A stretch of 64,000 nucleotides of DNA from an uncultured Flavobacteriaceae bacterium (lineage in GTDB: Bacteria; Bacteroidota; Bacteroidia; Flavobacteriales; Flavobacteriaceae): NCBI GenBank assembly GCA_947493535.1, contig CANLRK010000001.1, forward strand, positions 522,879 to 586,878, in the 5' to 3' direction. Positions 34,255-43,032 of this stretch are shown here, piece after piece. Within the stretch, counting starts at the first letter, position 1. Every line of letters starts with the position of its first letter. Position numbers and translations under genes: made by a program. Under the pieces are notes generated by a model, which was not told where the DNA came from, searched no databases, and saw only the letters and a list, made by a program, of their open reading frames with translations.

Positions 34255-35850
34255 TTATGCAGTTACTGGTCTTAATTTAAAAAACTGTAAGTAACTAGGC
34301 GGGTTTTCTATAGTGCCTCTTTCAGAAATTAATTTGATGTTAATATTGCGTTCTTTAGCTTTAAATGCAAAATCTTCAAGAATTTCTATAATATCATTAT
34401 CTAAATATCTTGTTTTAGTTACATCTAGTTCTAAAAACGTATTTTCTGGTAGGCTGTGTAATTCCTTTAAAATGGCTCCTTTATTGAAAAAAGTAACTTC
34501 TTCAGCTAAAGTCATTTTAATTTTATGTACCCCATTACTTTTATCTTCAATATGTAAGAAATGTGAGTTTTGATAGCTTTTAATTAAAATAACTACTACA
34601 CCTACAGCTAAACCTAATCCGATTCCGTATAATAAATCAATAAAAACAATACCTAAAACTGTTACGGTAAACGGAATAAATTGTTTCCAACCTAACTGAT
34701 ACATCTTAACAAATAAAGCTGGTTTGGCTAATTTGTACCCAACAATTAATAATATGGCTGCAAGTACCGATAGCGGAATCATATTTAACAGCTTTGGAAT
34801 AATAATAACCGAAATTAATAGTAGTAAACCATGAATTATAGCTGATAATTTTGTTTTCCCACCAGATTGAATATTAGCAGAACTACGTACAATTACTTGT
34901 GTTATAGGCAAACCTCCTATTAAACCAGATAAAATATTACCAGTACCTTGTGCTAATAACTCACGGTTTGTAGGTGTTACATTTTTTTCAGGGTCTAACT
35001 TATCGGTAGCTTCTACGCATAATAAGGTTTCCAAACTAGCAACTAAGGCAATAGTAAAGGCAACTACCCATACATCTGTATTAGTTATAGCACTGAAGTT
35101 AGGGAAGCTAAACTGTCCTAAAAACGAGCTAAAATCGTCAGGAATAGGAACACTTACTAAGTGTGATTGGGCAATGGCCAATGAATTATTGTCACCTTGT
35201 GTTAAAGTGAAAAATAAAATACCTGCAGCTACAGCTACTAACGGGCCCTGAATAATTTGGAATACTTTTGATTTTTTTACTAAAACTTTATCCCAAAGTA
35301 ATAAAATGGCTAATCCGATAAAACCAATAACCATAGAGCCTAATGTAATATTATCTGTAATATTTGCTATTGCAGAAAAAGTGTTCTCTCCAGTAGCTTC
35401 AATAAAACTATCTGCCCCTTCAGGTTCTGCATCATAACCAAAAAAATGAGGTATTTGCTTTAAAATAATAATGATACCAATACCAGTTAGCATTCCTTTA
35501 ATAACAGAAGAAGGAAAGTAGTATCCAATAATACCAGCTTTTAAAACTCCAAAGAGTAACTGTATAATTCCTCCCAGTACTACTGCAACTAAAAAGTTTT
35601 CATAACCTCCAAGTGTACCAATAGCAGTTAAAACTATTGCTGCTAATCCGGCGGCAGGACCACTAACCCCTATGTTAGAACCACTTAAACCACCAACAAC
35701 AATACCACCAACAATTCCTGCAATTAAACCAGAAAATAAGGGTGCTCCACTAGCTAGAGCAATACCTAAACAAAGTGGTAGAGCAACAAAGAACACTACA
35801 ATACTTGCAGGTAAATCGTTTTTTAAATTTGAAAAAATAGATGTTTTCAT
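34255..35850 (-). CDS. SulP family anion (bicarbonate) transporter
   Basis: 531 residues: about 11-14 membrane helices (1-410) and a C-terminal STAS domain (about 430-530, with LELDVTKTRYLDNDIIEILEDF). N-terminal DLPASIVVFFVALPLCLGIALASGAP and a central GLIGGLPITQVIVRSSANIQSGG fit the BicA-like branch. Adjacency to carbonic anhydrase favours bicarbonate over sulfate, as in known SulP-carbonic anhydrase pairs and fusions. First gene of its operon, with a TetR gene divergent. Confidence 0.93.
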   Translation of the reverse strand: MKTSIFSNLKNDLPASIVVFFVALPLCLGIALASGAPLFSGLIAGIVGGIVVGGLSGSNIGVSGPAAGLAAIVLTAIGTLGGYENFLVAVVLGGIIQLLFGVLKAGIIGYYFPSSVIKGMLTGIGIIIILKQIPHFFGYDAEPEGADSFIEATGENTFSAIANITDNITLGSMVIGFIGLAILLLWDKVLVKKSKVFQIIQGPLVAVAAGILFFTLTQGDNNSLAIAQSHLVSVPIPDDFSSFLGQFSFPNFSAITNTDVWVVAFTIALVASLETLLCVEATDKLDPEKNVTPTNRELLAQGTGNILSGLIGGLPITQVIVRSSANIQSGGKTKLSAIIHGLLLLISVIIIPKLLNMIPLSVLAAILLIVGYKLAKPALFVKMYQLGWKQFIPFTVTVLGIVFIDLLYGIGLGLAVGVVVILIKSYQNSHFLHIEDKSNGVHKIKMTLAEEVTFFNKGAILKELHSLPENTFLELDVTKTRYLDNDIIEILEDFAFKAKERNINIKLISERGTIENPPSYLQFFKLRPVTA

Positions 35851-35886
35851 ATAATTCTTTTGGTTTAAAATTTAAATAATCAGTTG

Positions 35887-35894
35887 CAAATATA
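35887..35894 (-). promoter_or_regulatory. Candidate -7 box for the sulP-can operon
   Basis: Minus strand TATATTTG, exact match to TAnnTTTG, 36 nt from the sulP start. The expected upstream box would fall at about 35914, inside the palindrome at 35911-35929. Confidence 0.6.
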
Positions 35895-35910
35895 ATAAAC
35901 ACTTTTTAAA

Positions 35911-35929
35911 ATGATAGTATTACTATCAT
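35911..35929. promoter_or_regulatory. Palindromic candidate TetR operator
   Basis: ATGATAGTA-T-TACTATCAT: perfect 9-bp arms around one base. Placed between the divergent sulP and tetR genes and overlapping where the sulP -33 box should be. Confidence 0.65.
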
Positions 35930-35998
35930 AAAAAAATGTTAAGCTATTTTTTTTAGGTATGTTTTGATAAAAATTGTATAGATTTATCACATAATCTG

Positions 35999-36006
35999 TA
36001 TTTTTG
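35999..36006 (+). promoter_or_regulatory. Candidate -7 box for the TetR gene
   Basis: TATTTTTG fits TAnnTTTG, 23 nt before the tetR start. Confidence 0.5.
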
Positions 36007-36029
36007 CCCAATAGTAAGTAATGTAATAG

Positions 36030-36704
36030 ATGAGTGTAGAAATTAAAATTTCCTTAAATGAAGGACTATACCTTAAGGAGCCACAAGATTCAAAGTTAGG
36101 AAGAAACATCATTCAGCACAGTATTTTGTTGATTGATGAGTTTGGTTTCGAATCATTTACTTTTAGGAAATTAGCTCAAGAAATTAATTCCACAGAAGCA
36201 TCTATATATAGGTATTTTGAAAACAAACATTTATTGTTATTGTTTTTGGTAAGTTGGTATTGGGAGTGGGTAAGTTATTTGATAACGATTAATACCATGA
36301 ATGTTCAAGATCCTAAACAGAAAATAAAAATAATTGTGCATTCTTTGGTTTTTGCCTCTAGAGAAAACCCTAGTGTAGCTTATGTAAATGAAAGTAAGTT
36401 GCATAATATTGTTATTTCTGAAGGAATGAAAGCTTACCATACTAAGGCGGTAGATCAGGAAAACTCCAAAGGTTTTTTTAGTAGCTATAAAAAGTTAGCA
36501 ACCACAGTTTCAAAAGTGATATCTGAAGTAAATCCAGATTTTAAATATCCTTACGCATTAGCATCAAGTTTGTTTGAAATGTCTAATGATCATGTATATT
36601 TTGCGAAACATTTACCTAAACTAACAGATATTTCTATTAAGGAAAACGATGTAGATGAAGTAGAAAATATGCTTAATTATTTTGTAGAAAAGCTATTAGC
36701 ATAA
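36030..36704 (+). CDS. TetR/AcrR family transcriptional regulator
   Basis: 224 residues. TetR helix-turn-helix at about 25-75: FGFESFTFRKLAQEINSTEASIYRYFENK, followed by an all-helical ligand-binding domain. Divergent from the sulP-carbonic anhydrase operon with a palindrome in between, so it is a likely regulator of that operon and itself. The effector is unknown; related flavobacterial proteins lack a recognisable ligand motif. Confidence 0.92.
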   Translation: MSVEIKISLNEGLYLKEPQDSKLGRNIIQHSILLIDEFGFESFTFRKLAQEINSTEASIYRYFENKHLLLLFLVSWYWEWVSYLITINTMNVQDPKQKIKIIVHSLVFASRENPSVAYVNESKLHNIVISEGMKAYHTKAVDQENSKGFFSSYKKLATTVSKVISEVNPDFKYPYALASSLFEMSNDHVYFAKHLPKLTDISIKENDVDEVENMLNYFVEKLLA

Positions 36705-36723
36705 ATCGTTGTGTTTCTATTCC

Positions 36724-36754
36724 ACAAAAAAAGCCTCACATTTCTGTAAGGCTT
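36724..36754 (-). terminator. Terminator downstream of tRNA-Met
   Basis: AAGCCT-ACA / TGT-AGGCTT hairpin; read on the minus strand it is followed by T7. Lies 12 nt after the tRNA 3' end. Confidence 0.8.
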
Positions 36755-36765
36755 AACTTTAAAGG

Positions 36766-36839
36766 TGGTCCCAGCTGGGCTCGAACCAGCGACCCTCTGA
36801 TTATGAGTCAGATGCTCTAACCAACTGAGCTATGGGACC
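36766..36839 (-). tRNA. tRNA-Met (CAT anticodon), elongator type
   Basis: 74-nt cloverleaf on the minus strand: acceptor GGTCCCA / TGGGACC, D arm GCTC/GAGC, anticodon loop CTCATAA (anticodon CAT), T arm GCTGG-TTCGAGC-CCAGC, discriminator A. The 3' CCA is not encoded (CC then T). Initiator tRNAs have a C-A mismatch at the first pair and three G-C pairs in the anticodon stem; both are absent, so elongator Met or, if modified, Ile2. Confidence 0.95.
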
Positions 36840-36882
36840 TAAAGCGAGTGCAATATTACTACTTATTTACACATACACCAAA

Positions 36883-37287
36883 TTATTTTTCTATTTCTTG
36901 GCATAATTCTATTAATACACCATTGGTTGATTTTGGATGTAAAAAGGCAACAAGCTTATTGTCAGCACCTTGTTTAGGGGTTTTATTTAATACCACAAAC
37001 CCTTCTTTTTGTAAGCGTTTTATTTCAGCTTCAATATCAGTTACATCAAAAGCAATATGATGTATGCCTTCCCCTTTTTTTGCTAAAAACTTTGCAATCG
37101 GACTGTTTTCATTGGTAGCTTCTAATAGTTCTATTTTATTATCACCTACTTGAAAAAAAGAGGTGTTTACCCCTTCGCTAGCAACTGTTTCTATTTTATA
37201 ATGTGGCTGACCAAAAAGTTTGGCAAATAACGCATTAGATTCTTCTAAATTTTTTACCGCAATACCAATATGTTCTATTTTATTCAT
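36883..37287 (-). CDS. mce: Methylmalonyl-CoA epimerase
   Basis: 134 residues from MNKIEHIGIAV; a longer in-frame extension upstream overlaps rbfA and its promoter and is rejected. Two glyoxalase-fold repeats with metal ligands His6 in KIEHIGIAV, His in GIHHIAFDV and Glu in LIELCQ. Interconverts (R)- and (S)-methylmalonyl-CoA in propionyl-CoA metabolism. Divergent from rbfA with about 65 bp between start codons. Confidence 0.93.
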   Translation of the reverse strand: MNKIEHIGIAVKNLEESNALFAKLFGQPHYKIETVASEGVNTSFFQVGDNKIELLEATNENSPIAKFLAKKGEGIHHIAFDVTDIEAEIKRLQKEGFVVLNKTPKQGADNKLVAFLHPKSTNGVLIELCQEIEK

Positions 37288-37321
37288 GCTTAAGCTGTTA
37301 ATTATATGATATAATACGTTA

Positions 37322-37329
37322 CAAAAATA
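37322..37329 (-). promoter_or_regulatory. Candidate -7 box for mce
   Basis: Minus strand TATTTTTG, 34 nt upstream of the mce start; it lies only 11 bp from the opposing rbfA box. Confidence 0.5.
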
Positions 37330-37340
37330 CATTAATATAT

Positions 37341-37348
37341 TATTTTTG
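37341..37348 (+). promoter_or_regulatory. Candidate -7 box for rbfA, 4 nt before the start codon
   Basis: TATTTTTG fits TAnnTTTG; only GCGGT-type sequence of 4 nt separates it from ATG at 37353, so transcription would start at or near the A of ATG. Confidence 0.5.
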
Positions 37349-37352
37349 CGGT

Positions 37353-37745
37353 ATGGAAAGTAATAGACAAAAGAAAATAGCAGGAGTTTTACAGGCCGAT
37401 TTAGCCGATGTGTTACAGGGGGCAGTAAGAGATGGAGGCTTACAAGGAGTACTGATATCGGTATCAAAAGTAGCAGTTACTACCGATTTATCAATAGCTA
37501 AAGTTTACTTAAGTATTTTTCCGGTAAATAAAACAGCAGAATTGTTAGCGGGTATTAAAGCTAATAAGGCAGCTATAAAACATGAAATTGCTCAGCGCAC
37601 CAAGCACCAATTGCGCCGTATGCCTGAGTTGTTGTTTTTTGTTGATGATTCTTTAGAATATATTGACACCATTGAAAAATCGTTAAAAGGGGAAGAAAAT
37701 CCAATAAAGGATACGGACCTTTTAGACGACAGAAAGAAGATATAA
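37353..37745 (+). CDS. rbfA: 30S ribosome-binding factor RbfA
   Basis: 130 residues, full length: N-terminal RQKKIAGVLQADLADVLQ helix, the VLISVSKVAVTTDLSIAKVYLSIFP strands and the C-terminal RMPELLFFVDDSLEY segment of the KH-like family. Assists late 16S rRNA maturation. The N-terminus matches the family, so the start is secure even though a promoter-like box ends 4 nt before it. Followed after 69 nt by an ABC permease gene. Confidence 0.95.
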   Translation: MESNRQKKIAGVLQADLADVLQGAVRDGGLQGVLISVSKVAVTTDLSIAKVYLSIFPVNKTAELLAGIKANKAAIKHEIAQRTKHQLRRMPELLFFVDDSLEYIDTIEKSLKGEENPIKDTDLLDDRKKI

Positions 37746-37814
37746 ATCCGTTATAATATATATTTAGTGTATTTTGAACATTCATAGTATTTTAATAAAA
37801 AGAACAACTTAATA

Positions 37815-39014
37815 ATGAATGTGTCTTTATACATAGCCAAGCGGTATTTGTTTTCAAAAAGCAGCAATAATGCCGTTAATATCATATCAAAAATTGCCGC
37901 TGTGGGGGTTGTTTTTGGTTCTATGTTGTTGTTGGTGGTGCTAGCGGGATTTGCAGGCTTAAAAGCGTTTAGTATTTCTTACACTAGTGTTGTTGATCCT
38001 GACTATAAAGTGTTGCCTAATTCAGGAAAACGCTTGCTTGTAACACCAGAGCAATTACAACAACTTAATACAAATGCCAATATAGTTAGTTATAGTAAAG
38101 TTATTGAAGAAAAGGTTTTTTTAGAGTTTAAATCCAAAACTGAACTGGCTATCATAAAAGGCGTTGATGAAAATTATTTAACTACAATTGCTATAGATAC
38201 TTTATTAGTGGCAGGACAGTGGTTGCAGCCAAAAACCACACAAACCGTTTCGGGTTTTGCTTTAGCTGATAAACTAAATTTAGGGGTGTTTGATTATGCT
38301 AGTAACTTAAATTTATACGTGCCAAAGCCAGGTAAAGGGCAAATAAACCAAAAAGCATTTAATAAAATTTCTTCGCAAAACGTAGGGTTGTTTGATGTGA
38401 ATGAGGAGGTTAATAACGCTTACGTATACACTACTATTGAAGCAGCTGGTGAACTGCTTAATTATCCATCCAATGCAGTTTCGTATTTAGAAATTAAAGC
38501 TAATGAAACTACGGACGAAGCTCAATTAAGAAAAGAGCTAGCGCAAGTATTTAAAAATCAGGTACTAGTAAAAAGCAGAATACAATTAAATGATGCATTG
38601 CATAAAATGTTAAACACCGAAAATGTAGTAGTATATTTAATTTTCACCTTAATATTAATAATAGCACTGTTTAATGTTATAGGTTCAATAATAATGATGA
38701 TTATTGATAAAAAAAACGATGCTAAAACACTATATAATTTAGGAACTACAATAAAAAAAATAAAACTAATTTTCTTTTATCAAGGAGTACTGCTAACTTT
38801 TTTAGGGGGAATAGTAGGTGTGATAATAGGTGTTTTATTAATAGTATCTCAACAAGTGTTTCAGTATATAAAAATCCCAGGCACTAGCATTCCTTATCCA
38901 GTAGCATTAACCCTAAGTAATGTGATTATAGTGCTATGTACTATTTTTGTATTGGGAATTTTGGCATCAAAAATAGCCTCATACCGGATTAGCAAAAAAT
39001 TAGTGCAAATTTAA
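37815..39014 (+). CDS. LolC/LolE-like ABC transporter permease (FtsX domain)
   Basis: 399 residues. One N-terminal helix (about 25-45), a large periplasmic domain (about 46-270), and three C-terminal helices in an FtsX domain (about 275-395). N-terminal YIAKRYLFSKSSNNAVNIISKIAAVGVVFG is the LolC/E-type signature. Probably part of lipoprotein release or another mechanotransmission transporter; its ATPase is not adjacent. rbfA followed by this permease is a common pair in Flavobacteriia. Ends in a 4-bp overlap with dusB. Confidence 0.9.
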   Translation: MNVSLYIAKRYLFSKSSNNAVNIISKIAAVGVVFGSMLLLVVLAGFAGLKAFSISYTSVVDPDYKVLPNSGKRLLVTPEQLQQLNTNANIVSYSKVIEEKVFLEFKSKTELAIIKGVDENYLTTIAIDTLLVAGQWLQPKTTQTVSGFALADKLNLGVFDYASNLNLYVPKPGKGQINQKAFNKISSQNVGLFDVNEEVNNAYVYTTIEAAGELLNYPSNAVSYLEIKANETTDEAQLRKELAQVFKNQVLVKSRIQLNDALHKMLNTENVVVYLIFTLILIIALFNVIGSIIMMIIDKKNDAKTLYNLGTTIKKIKLIFFYQGVLLTFLGGIVGVIIGVLLIVSQQVFQYIKIPGTSIPYPVALTLSNVIIVLCTIFVLGILASKIASYRISKKLVQI

Positions 39015-40000
39015 AATTGGTAGTCGCCAAATTTATCTGCTATTTCATCAAGAGTTTTAAAAACACCTTCAGAATCATCCGTAGTAACTAGTTTAATACG
39101 ATAGTCTTTAAAATCTTTGATCCCTTTGAAGTAGTTGGTATAATGACGGCGAGTTTCAAAAACTCCTAATTTTTCACCTTTCCAATCCAAGCTCATTTGT
39201 AAATGACGGCGCGCTGCAGTAACCCGTTCTTCCATGGTTGGAGGCGCTAAATGTTCCCCTGTAGAAAAATAGTGTTTTACCTGATTAAAAAACCAAGGGT
39301 TTCCGATAGATGCCCTACCAATCATACAACCATCTAAGCCGTAATCGTCTCGCATTCGCATAGCGTCTTCCGGTGTGGTTACATCGCCATTACCAAAAAC
39401 AGGAATATGCATACGTGGATTATTCTTTACTGCTGCAATAGGCTCCCAAGTGGCGTTACCTTTATATAGTTGTGCACGAGTGCGTCCGTGAATTGAGATA
39501 GCTTTACAGCCAACATCTTGCAAACGTTCGGCTACTTCAACAATTTTTATAGAGTTTTCATCCCAACCCAAACGTGTTTTAACGGTAATAGGTAATTTGG
39601 TATGTTTTACCATGGCTTCGGTTAAGGAAACCATTAAATCAATATCTTTTAAAATTCCAGCACCGGCACCTTTAGAAACTACTTTTTTTACAGGGCATCC
39701 AAAATTAATGTCAATAATATCTGGGCCACTTGCCTCAACAATTTCTACGGAACGCAGCATAGAATCTAACACGGCTCCAAAAATTTGAATGCCAACTGGA
39801 CGCTCTTTTTCATAAATGTCCAGTTTCATAGTACTTTTAGCAGCATCACGAATTAATCCTTCTGATGAAATAAATTCGGTATACACTACATCTGCACCGT
39901 TCTCTTTGCATAAAGCTCTAAATGGAGGATCGCTTACATCTTCCATAGGAGCAAGAAGTAACGGGAAATCAGGTAGTTCTATGTCGCCTATTTTAACCAC
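39011..40000 (-). CDS. dusB: tRNA-dihydrouridine synthase B
   Basis: 329 residues. FMN-dependent reduction of tRNA uridines. TIM barrel with LLAPMEDVSDPPFR at the start, the catalytic cysteine in NFGCPVKKVVSKGAGAG (about residue 100), KTRLGWD and the HGRTRAQLYKG phosphate-binding segment, plus GCMIGRASIGNPW. Convergent with the permease gene, overlapping by 4 nt; no terminator is seen between them. Confidence 0.95.
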   Translation of the reverse strand: MVKIGDIELPDFPLLLAPMEDVSDPPFRALCKENGADVVYTEFISSEGLIRDAAKSTMKLDIYEKERPVGIQIFGAVLDSMLRSVEIVEASGPDIIDINFGCPVKKVVSKGAGAGILKDIDLMVSLTEAMVKHTKLPITVKTRLGWDENSIKIVEVAERLQDVGCKAISIHGRTRAQLYKGNATWEPIAAVKNNPRMHIPVFGNGDVTTPEDAMRMRDDYGLDGCMIGRASIGNPWFFNQVKHYFSTGEHLAPPTMEERVTAARRHLQMSLDWKGEKLGVFETRRHYTNYFKGIKDFKDYRIKLVTTDDSEGVFKTLDEIADKFGDYQF

Positions 40001-40069
40001 GGAATTTTAATTTTTTGCAAAGCTACAGTTTTTATACGAATAAATAATTAAAAGAATCTTTAGTATAAC

Positions 40070-40603
40070 TTATCCTTTCTTTTGCAAAATACGTATTTCG
40101 GTAGCGCCCATACCATATTCACGATAATCGGCATCATAAAATTGAATATTATCATAACGGCGTAGCATGCTATAAATATCTGCTTTAAGCACTCCATCGC
40201 CAACGCCATGTACCAAAACAACTTTAGGAAAACGTTTCTGAATACTAAAATCTAATTTATGTTTAGCAGTATCTAGCTGTAACGATAAAATATCAAAATT
40301 ACTCATTCCTTTGGCTGATTTTACGAGTTTTTCAATATGCAAATCCACCACTAAAACAAATTCGTTACTATGTGATTTTCCTTTTAAATAGGTTGGTTTT
40401 TTCTCTTCTTTTAAAGTTTTGGCATGATGTATACCTTTAAAATGAAAAGTTTCGGTACCTGTTTTTACCAGTTGTTTGGCATCAAATGTTAATGGAAAAC
40501 CATCGGTAGTTTCAATAGTAATTTGAGTGTTATTAATGGCGGTAATAACACCATCAATGGTATCATCTAAAACAGAAACAGTATCGTTTATTTTAAAATT
40601 CAT
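40070..40603 (-). CDS. Smr-domain protein (DUF2027/MutS2-like)
   Basis: 178 residues from MNFKINDTVSVLDD; an upstream in-frame start would overlap the lepA promoter. N-terminal SH3/KOW-like domain (about 1-65) and a C-terminal Smr domain (about 90-175) with LVVDLHIEKL, the VVLVHGVGDGVLK loop and GATEIRIL. Smr domains cleave nucleic acids; in MutS2-type proteins they act on collided ribosomes. In these short flavobacterial proteins the exact role is unknown. Divergent from lepA. Confidence 0.88.
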   Translation of the reverse strand: MNFKINDTVSVLDDTIDGVITAINNTQITIETTDGFPLTFDAKQLVKTGTETFHFKGIHHAKTLKEEKKPTYLKGKSHSNEFVLVVDLHIEKLVKSAKGMSNFDILSLQLDTAKHKLDFSIQKRFPKVVLVHGVGDGVLKADIYSMLRRYDNIQFYDADYREYGMGATEIRILQKKG

Positions 40604-40657
40604 AGCCTTATCTAAATCGAATATCAAAAATAGCGCTTTTTTGCAAAGGATTTGCAC

Positions 40658-40665
40658 TATATTTG
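40658..40665 (+). promoter_or_regulatory. Candidate -7 box for lepA
   Basis: TATATTTG, exact TAnnTTTG; 51 nt before the lepA start at 40717. Confidence 0.55.
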
Positions 40666-40716
40666 CAAATTGATGTGTGTTGTTTTAACCAATGCATAAT
40701 AAACGAAATACGACAA

Positions 40717-42513
40717 ATGAAGCATATTAGAAACTTTTGCATTATTGCACATATTGATCATGGTAAGAGTACCTTAGCTGATAGGTTATTGGATTATACA
40801 GGTTCAGTAACAGAGCGCGAAAAGCAAAACCAGTTATTAGACAGTATGGATTTGGAGCGAGAACGTGGTATTACTATAAAATCGCACGCCATACAAATGG
40901 AATATACGTATAAAGGGGAAGAATATATTTTAAATTTAATTGATACTCCTGGTCACGTTGATTTTTCTTACGAAGTATCACGATCTATAGCTGCTTGTGA
41001 AGGAGCGTTGTTAATTGTAGATGCAGCGCAAAGTATACAGGCGCAAACTATTTCTAATTTATACTTAGCTTTAGAGAATGATTTAGAAATTATTCCAGTA
41101 CTAAATAAAGTTGATTTACCAAGTGCGAATCCAGAAGAGGTTACTGATGATATTGTTGATTTATTAGGTTGTGATCCGGAAGAGGTAATACATGCTAGTG
41201 GAAAAACAGGGTTTGGGGTAGACGAAGTTTTAGCTGCGGTTATTGAGCGTATTCCTGCTCCTGAAGGAAATCCGGACGAGCCATTACAAGCCTTGATTTT
41301 CGATTCAGTGTACAATCCGTTTCGAGGGGTAGAAACCTATTTTAGGGTGTTAAACGGAACGATAAAAAAACGTCAAGAAATAAAATTTATCGCAACAGAT
41401 AATACTTATTTTGCAGATGAAATAGGAACCTTGAAACTAAATCAAGTTCCAAAACAAGAAATAAAAGCAGGTGATGTAGGATATTTAATTACCGGAATTA
41501 AAGATGCCAGAGAAGTAAAAGTAGGTGATACTATTACCGATGCAAAAAACCCTACTCAAAATGCTATTGAAGGTTTTGAAGATGTTAAACCAATGGTTTT
41601 TGCTGGGATATATCCAGTAGATACAGAAGATTATGAAGAGCTTCGAGCATCTATGGAAAAACTACAGCTAAACGATGCTTCATTAGTGTTTACTCCAGAG
41701 AGTTCGGCAGCACTAGGTTTTGGTTTTCGTTGTGGGTTTTTAGGAATGTTACACATGGAAATTATTCAAGAGCGTTTGGAGCGTGAATTTAACATGACGG
41801 TTATTACCACCGTACCAAACGTATCGTACCATGCGTTTACCAAAAAACATATAGATACACCTATTACGGTTAATAATCCATCAGATTTGCCAGACCCTTC
41901 TGGATTAGATAGGGTGGAAGAACCTTATATTAAAGCAACTATTATTACCAAGGCTGATTTTGTGGGTAATGTAATGAGTTTGTGTATTGAAAAACGAGGG
42001 CAAATTACCAATCAAACCTATTTAACAACTGAACGTGTTGAGTTGATGTTTGATATGCCTTTAGCCGAAATAGTATTTGATTTTTACGATAGGTTAAAAA
42101 CCGTATCCAAAGGGTATGCTTCGTTTGATTATGCACCAATTGGTATGCGTCCTTCAAAATTAGTACGTGTAGATATATTACTTAACGGACAGGGTGTTGA
42201 TGCTTTATCTGCATTAATTCATTTCGATAGTGCTCATACAATTGGTAAAAAAATGTGTGAAAAATTAAAAGAGTTAATTCCGCGTCAGCAGTTTGACATT
42301 CCTATTCAAGCAGCTATTGGGGCAAAAATTATTGCTAGAGAAACCACTAAAGCTTTACGTAAAGATGTAACAGCAAAGTGTTATGGAGGTGATATTTCAC
42401 GTAAACGTAAATTATTAGAAAAACAGAAAAAAGGTAAAAAACGTATGCGTCAGGTAGGAAATGTAGAAATTCCTCAAGAAGCATTTATGGCGGTATTAAA
42501 ACTAAACGACTAA
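40717..42513 (+). CDS. lepA: Elongation factor 4 (LepA)
   Basis: 598 residues from [17 protein letters not shown]; an 18-codon upstream extension overlaps the promoter and is not used. G1 AHIDHGKST (about 10-18), G3 DTPGHVDF, G4 NKVD, and the LepA-specific C-terminal domain ending [24 protein letters not shown]. Ribosomal back-translocase or biogenesis GTPase. Single gene with a strong terminator. Confidence 0.97.
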   Translation: MKHIRNFCIIAHIDHGKSTLADRLLDYTGSVTEREKQNQLLDSMDLERERGITIKSHAIQMEYTYKGEEYILNLIDTPGHVDFSYEVSRSIAACEGALLIVDAAQSIQAQTISNLYLALENDLEIIPVLNKVDLPSANPEEVTDDIVDLLGCDPEEVIHASGKTGFGVDEVLAAVIERIPAPEGNPDEPLQALIFDSVYNPFRGVETYFRVLNGTIKKRQEIKFIATDNTYFADEIGTLKLNQVPKQEIKAGDVGYLITGIKDAREVKVGDTITDAKNPTQNAIEGFEDVKPMVFAGIYPVDTEDYEELRASMEKLQLNDASLVFTPESSAALGFGFRCGFLGMLHMEIIQERLEREFNMTVITTVPNVSYHAFTKKHIDTPITVNNPSDLPDPSGLDRVEEPYIKATIITKADFVGNVMSLCIEKRGQITNQTYLTTERVELMFDMPLAEIVFDFYDRLKTVSKGYASFDYAPIGMRPSKLVRVDILLNGQGVDALSALIHFDSAHTIGKKMCEKLKELIPRQQFDIPIQAAIGAKIIARETTKALRKDVTAKCYGGDISRKRKLLEKQKKGKKRMRQVGNVEIPQEAFMAVLKLND

Positions 42514-42538
42514 GTTTTTATAGAAATAAATATATAAG

Positions 42539-42566
42539 AGCCGAAACATTGTTTCGGCTTTTTTTA
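42539..42566 (+). terminator. Terminator after lepA
   Basis: AGCCGAAAC / GTTTCGGCT, 9-bp stem with 3-nt loop, then T7. Confidence 0.93.
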
Positions 42567-42612
42567 TTTTGGCATAGTTTAAGCAGTCATATTATTTGTA
42601 AATTAACGAGCT

Positions 42613-43032
42613 ATGAAAAAAGTAATATATTCTTTAATGGTAATGCTATTAATCACTTCGGTTGCGATGGCTCAACAGCAAGACTCATTAAGGGTGGCTA
42701 GCCAACTTACAATCCCGATAGCAGAACAAGTAGCTTTAAACGAGGAGTTTTCTGTTGCCTTAGTAAAAGTATTGTCAGACTCTCGTTGTCCTAAAAATGT
42801 AAAATGTGTTTGGGCTGGTAAAGCAGAGGCCTTAGTGTATATTTATAAAAAGGGAGTTTTGTATAAAAAAGAAACAATTAGTTTTCATCCCAATTATTTA
42901 GAAGAGGAAGTGTTGAGTTTCTTTTCTTTAAATAATTTGAAAGTTACTGGTATTCAGTTATTGCCTTATCCTGATGGGGTAAACGCTCCTAAAAAGCAAT
43001 CGTATGAACTGGTTTTAGATGTGCTGCGCTAG
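42613..43032 (+). CDS. Exported protein with a CP-CVWAG motif, function unknown
   Basis: 139 residues. Signal peptide (MKKVIYSLMVMLLITSVAMAQ), then a beta-rich domain. Two cysteines in SRCPKNVKCVWAGKAEA (about residues 58-74) form a conserved-looking motif, probably a disulfide. Such proteins are widespread in Bacteroidota but unnamed. Its stop directly abuts the stop of the convergent SCO gene. Confidence 0.82.
   Translation: MKKVIYSLMVMLLITSVAMAQQQDSLRVASQLTIPIAEQVALNEEFSVALVKVLSDSRCPKNVKCVWAGKAEALVYIYKKGVLYKKETISFHPNYLEEEVLSFFSLNNLKVTGIQLLPYPDGVNAPKKQSYELVLDVLR

Noticed and set aside
36766..36839. Initiator tRNA-fMet
   Set aside because: The first acceptor pair is complementary (G-C) and the anticodon stem lacks the three consecutive G-C pairs of initiators.
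36883..37467. Long form of the mce reading frame (194 codons)
   Set aside because: The first 60 codons overlap the rbfA promoter and gene on the other strand and do not resemble the family; the start at 37287 fits.
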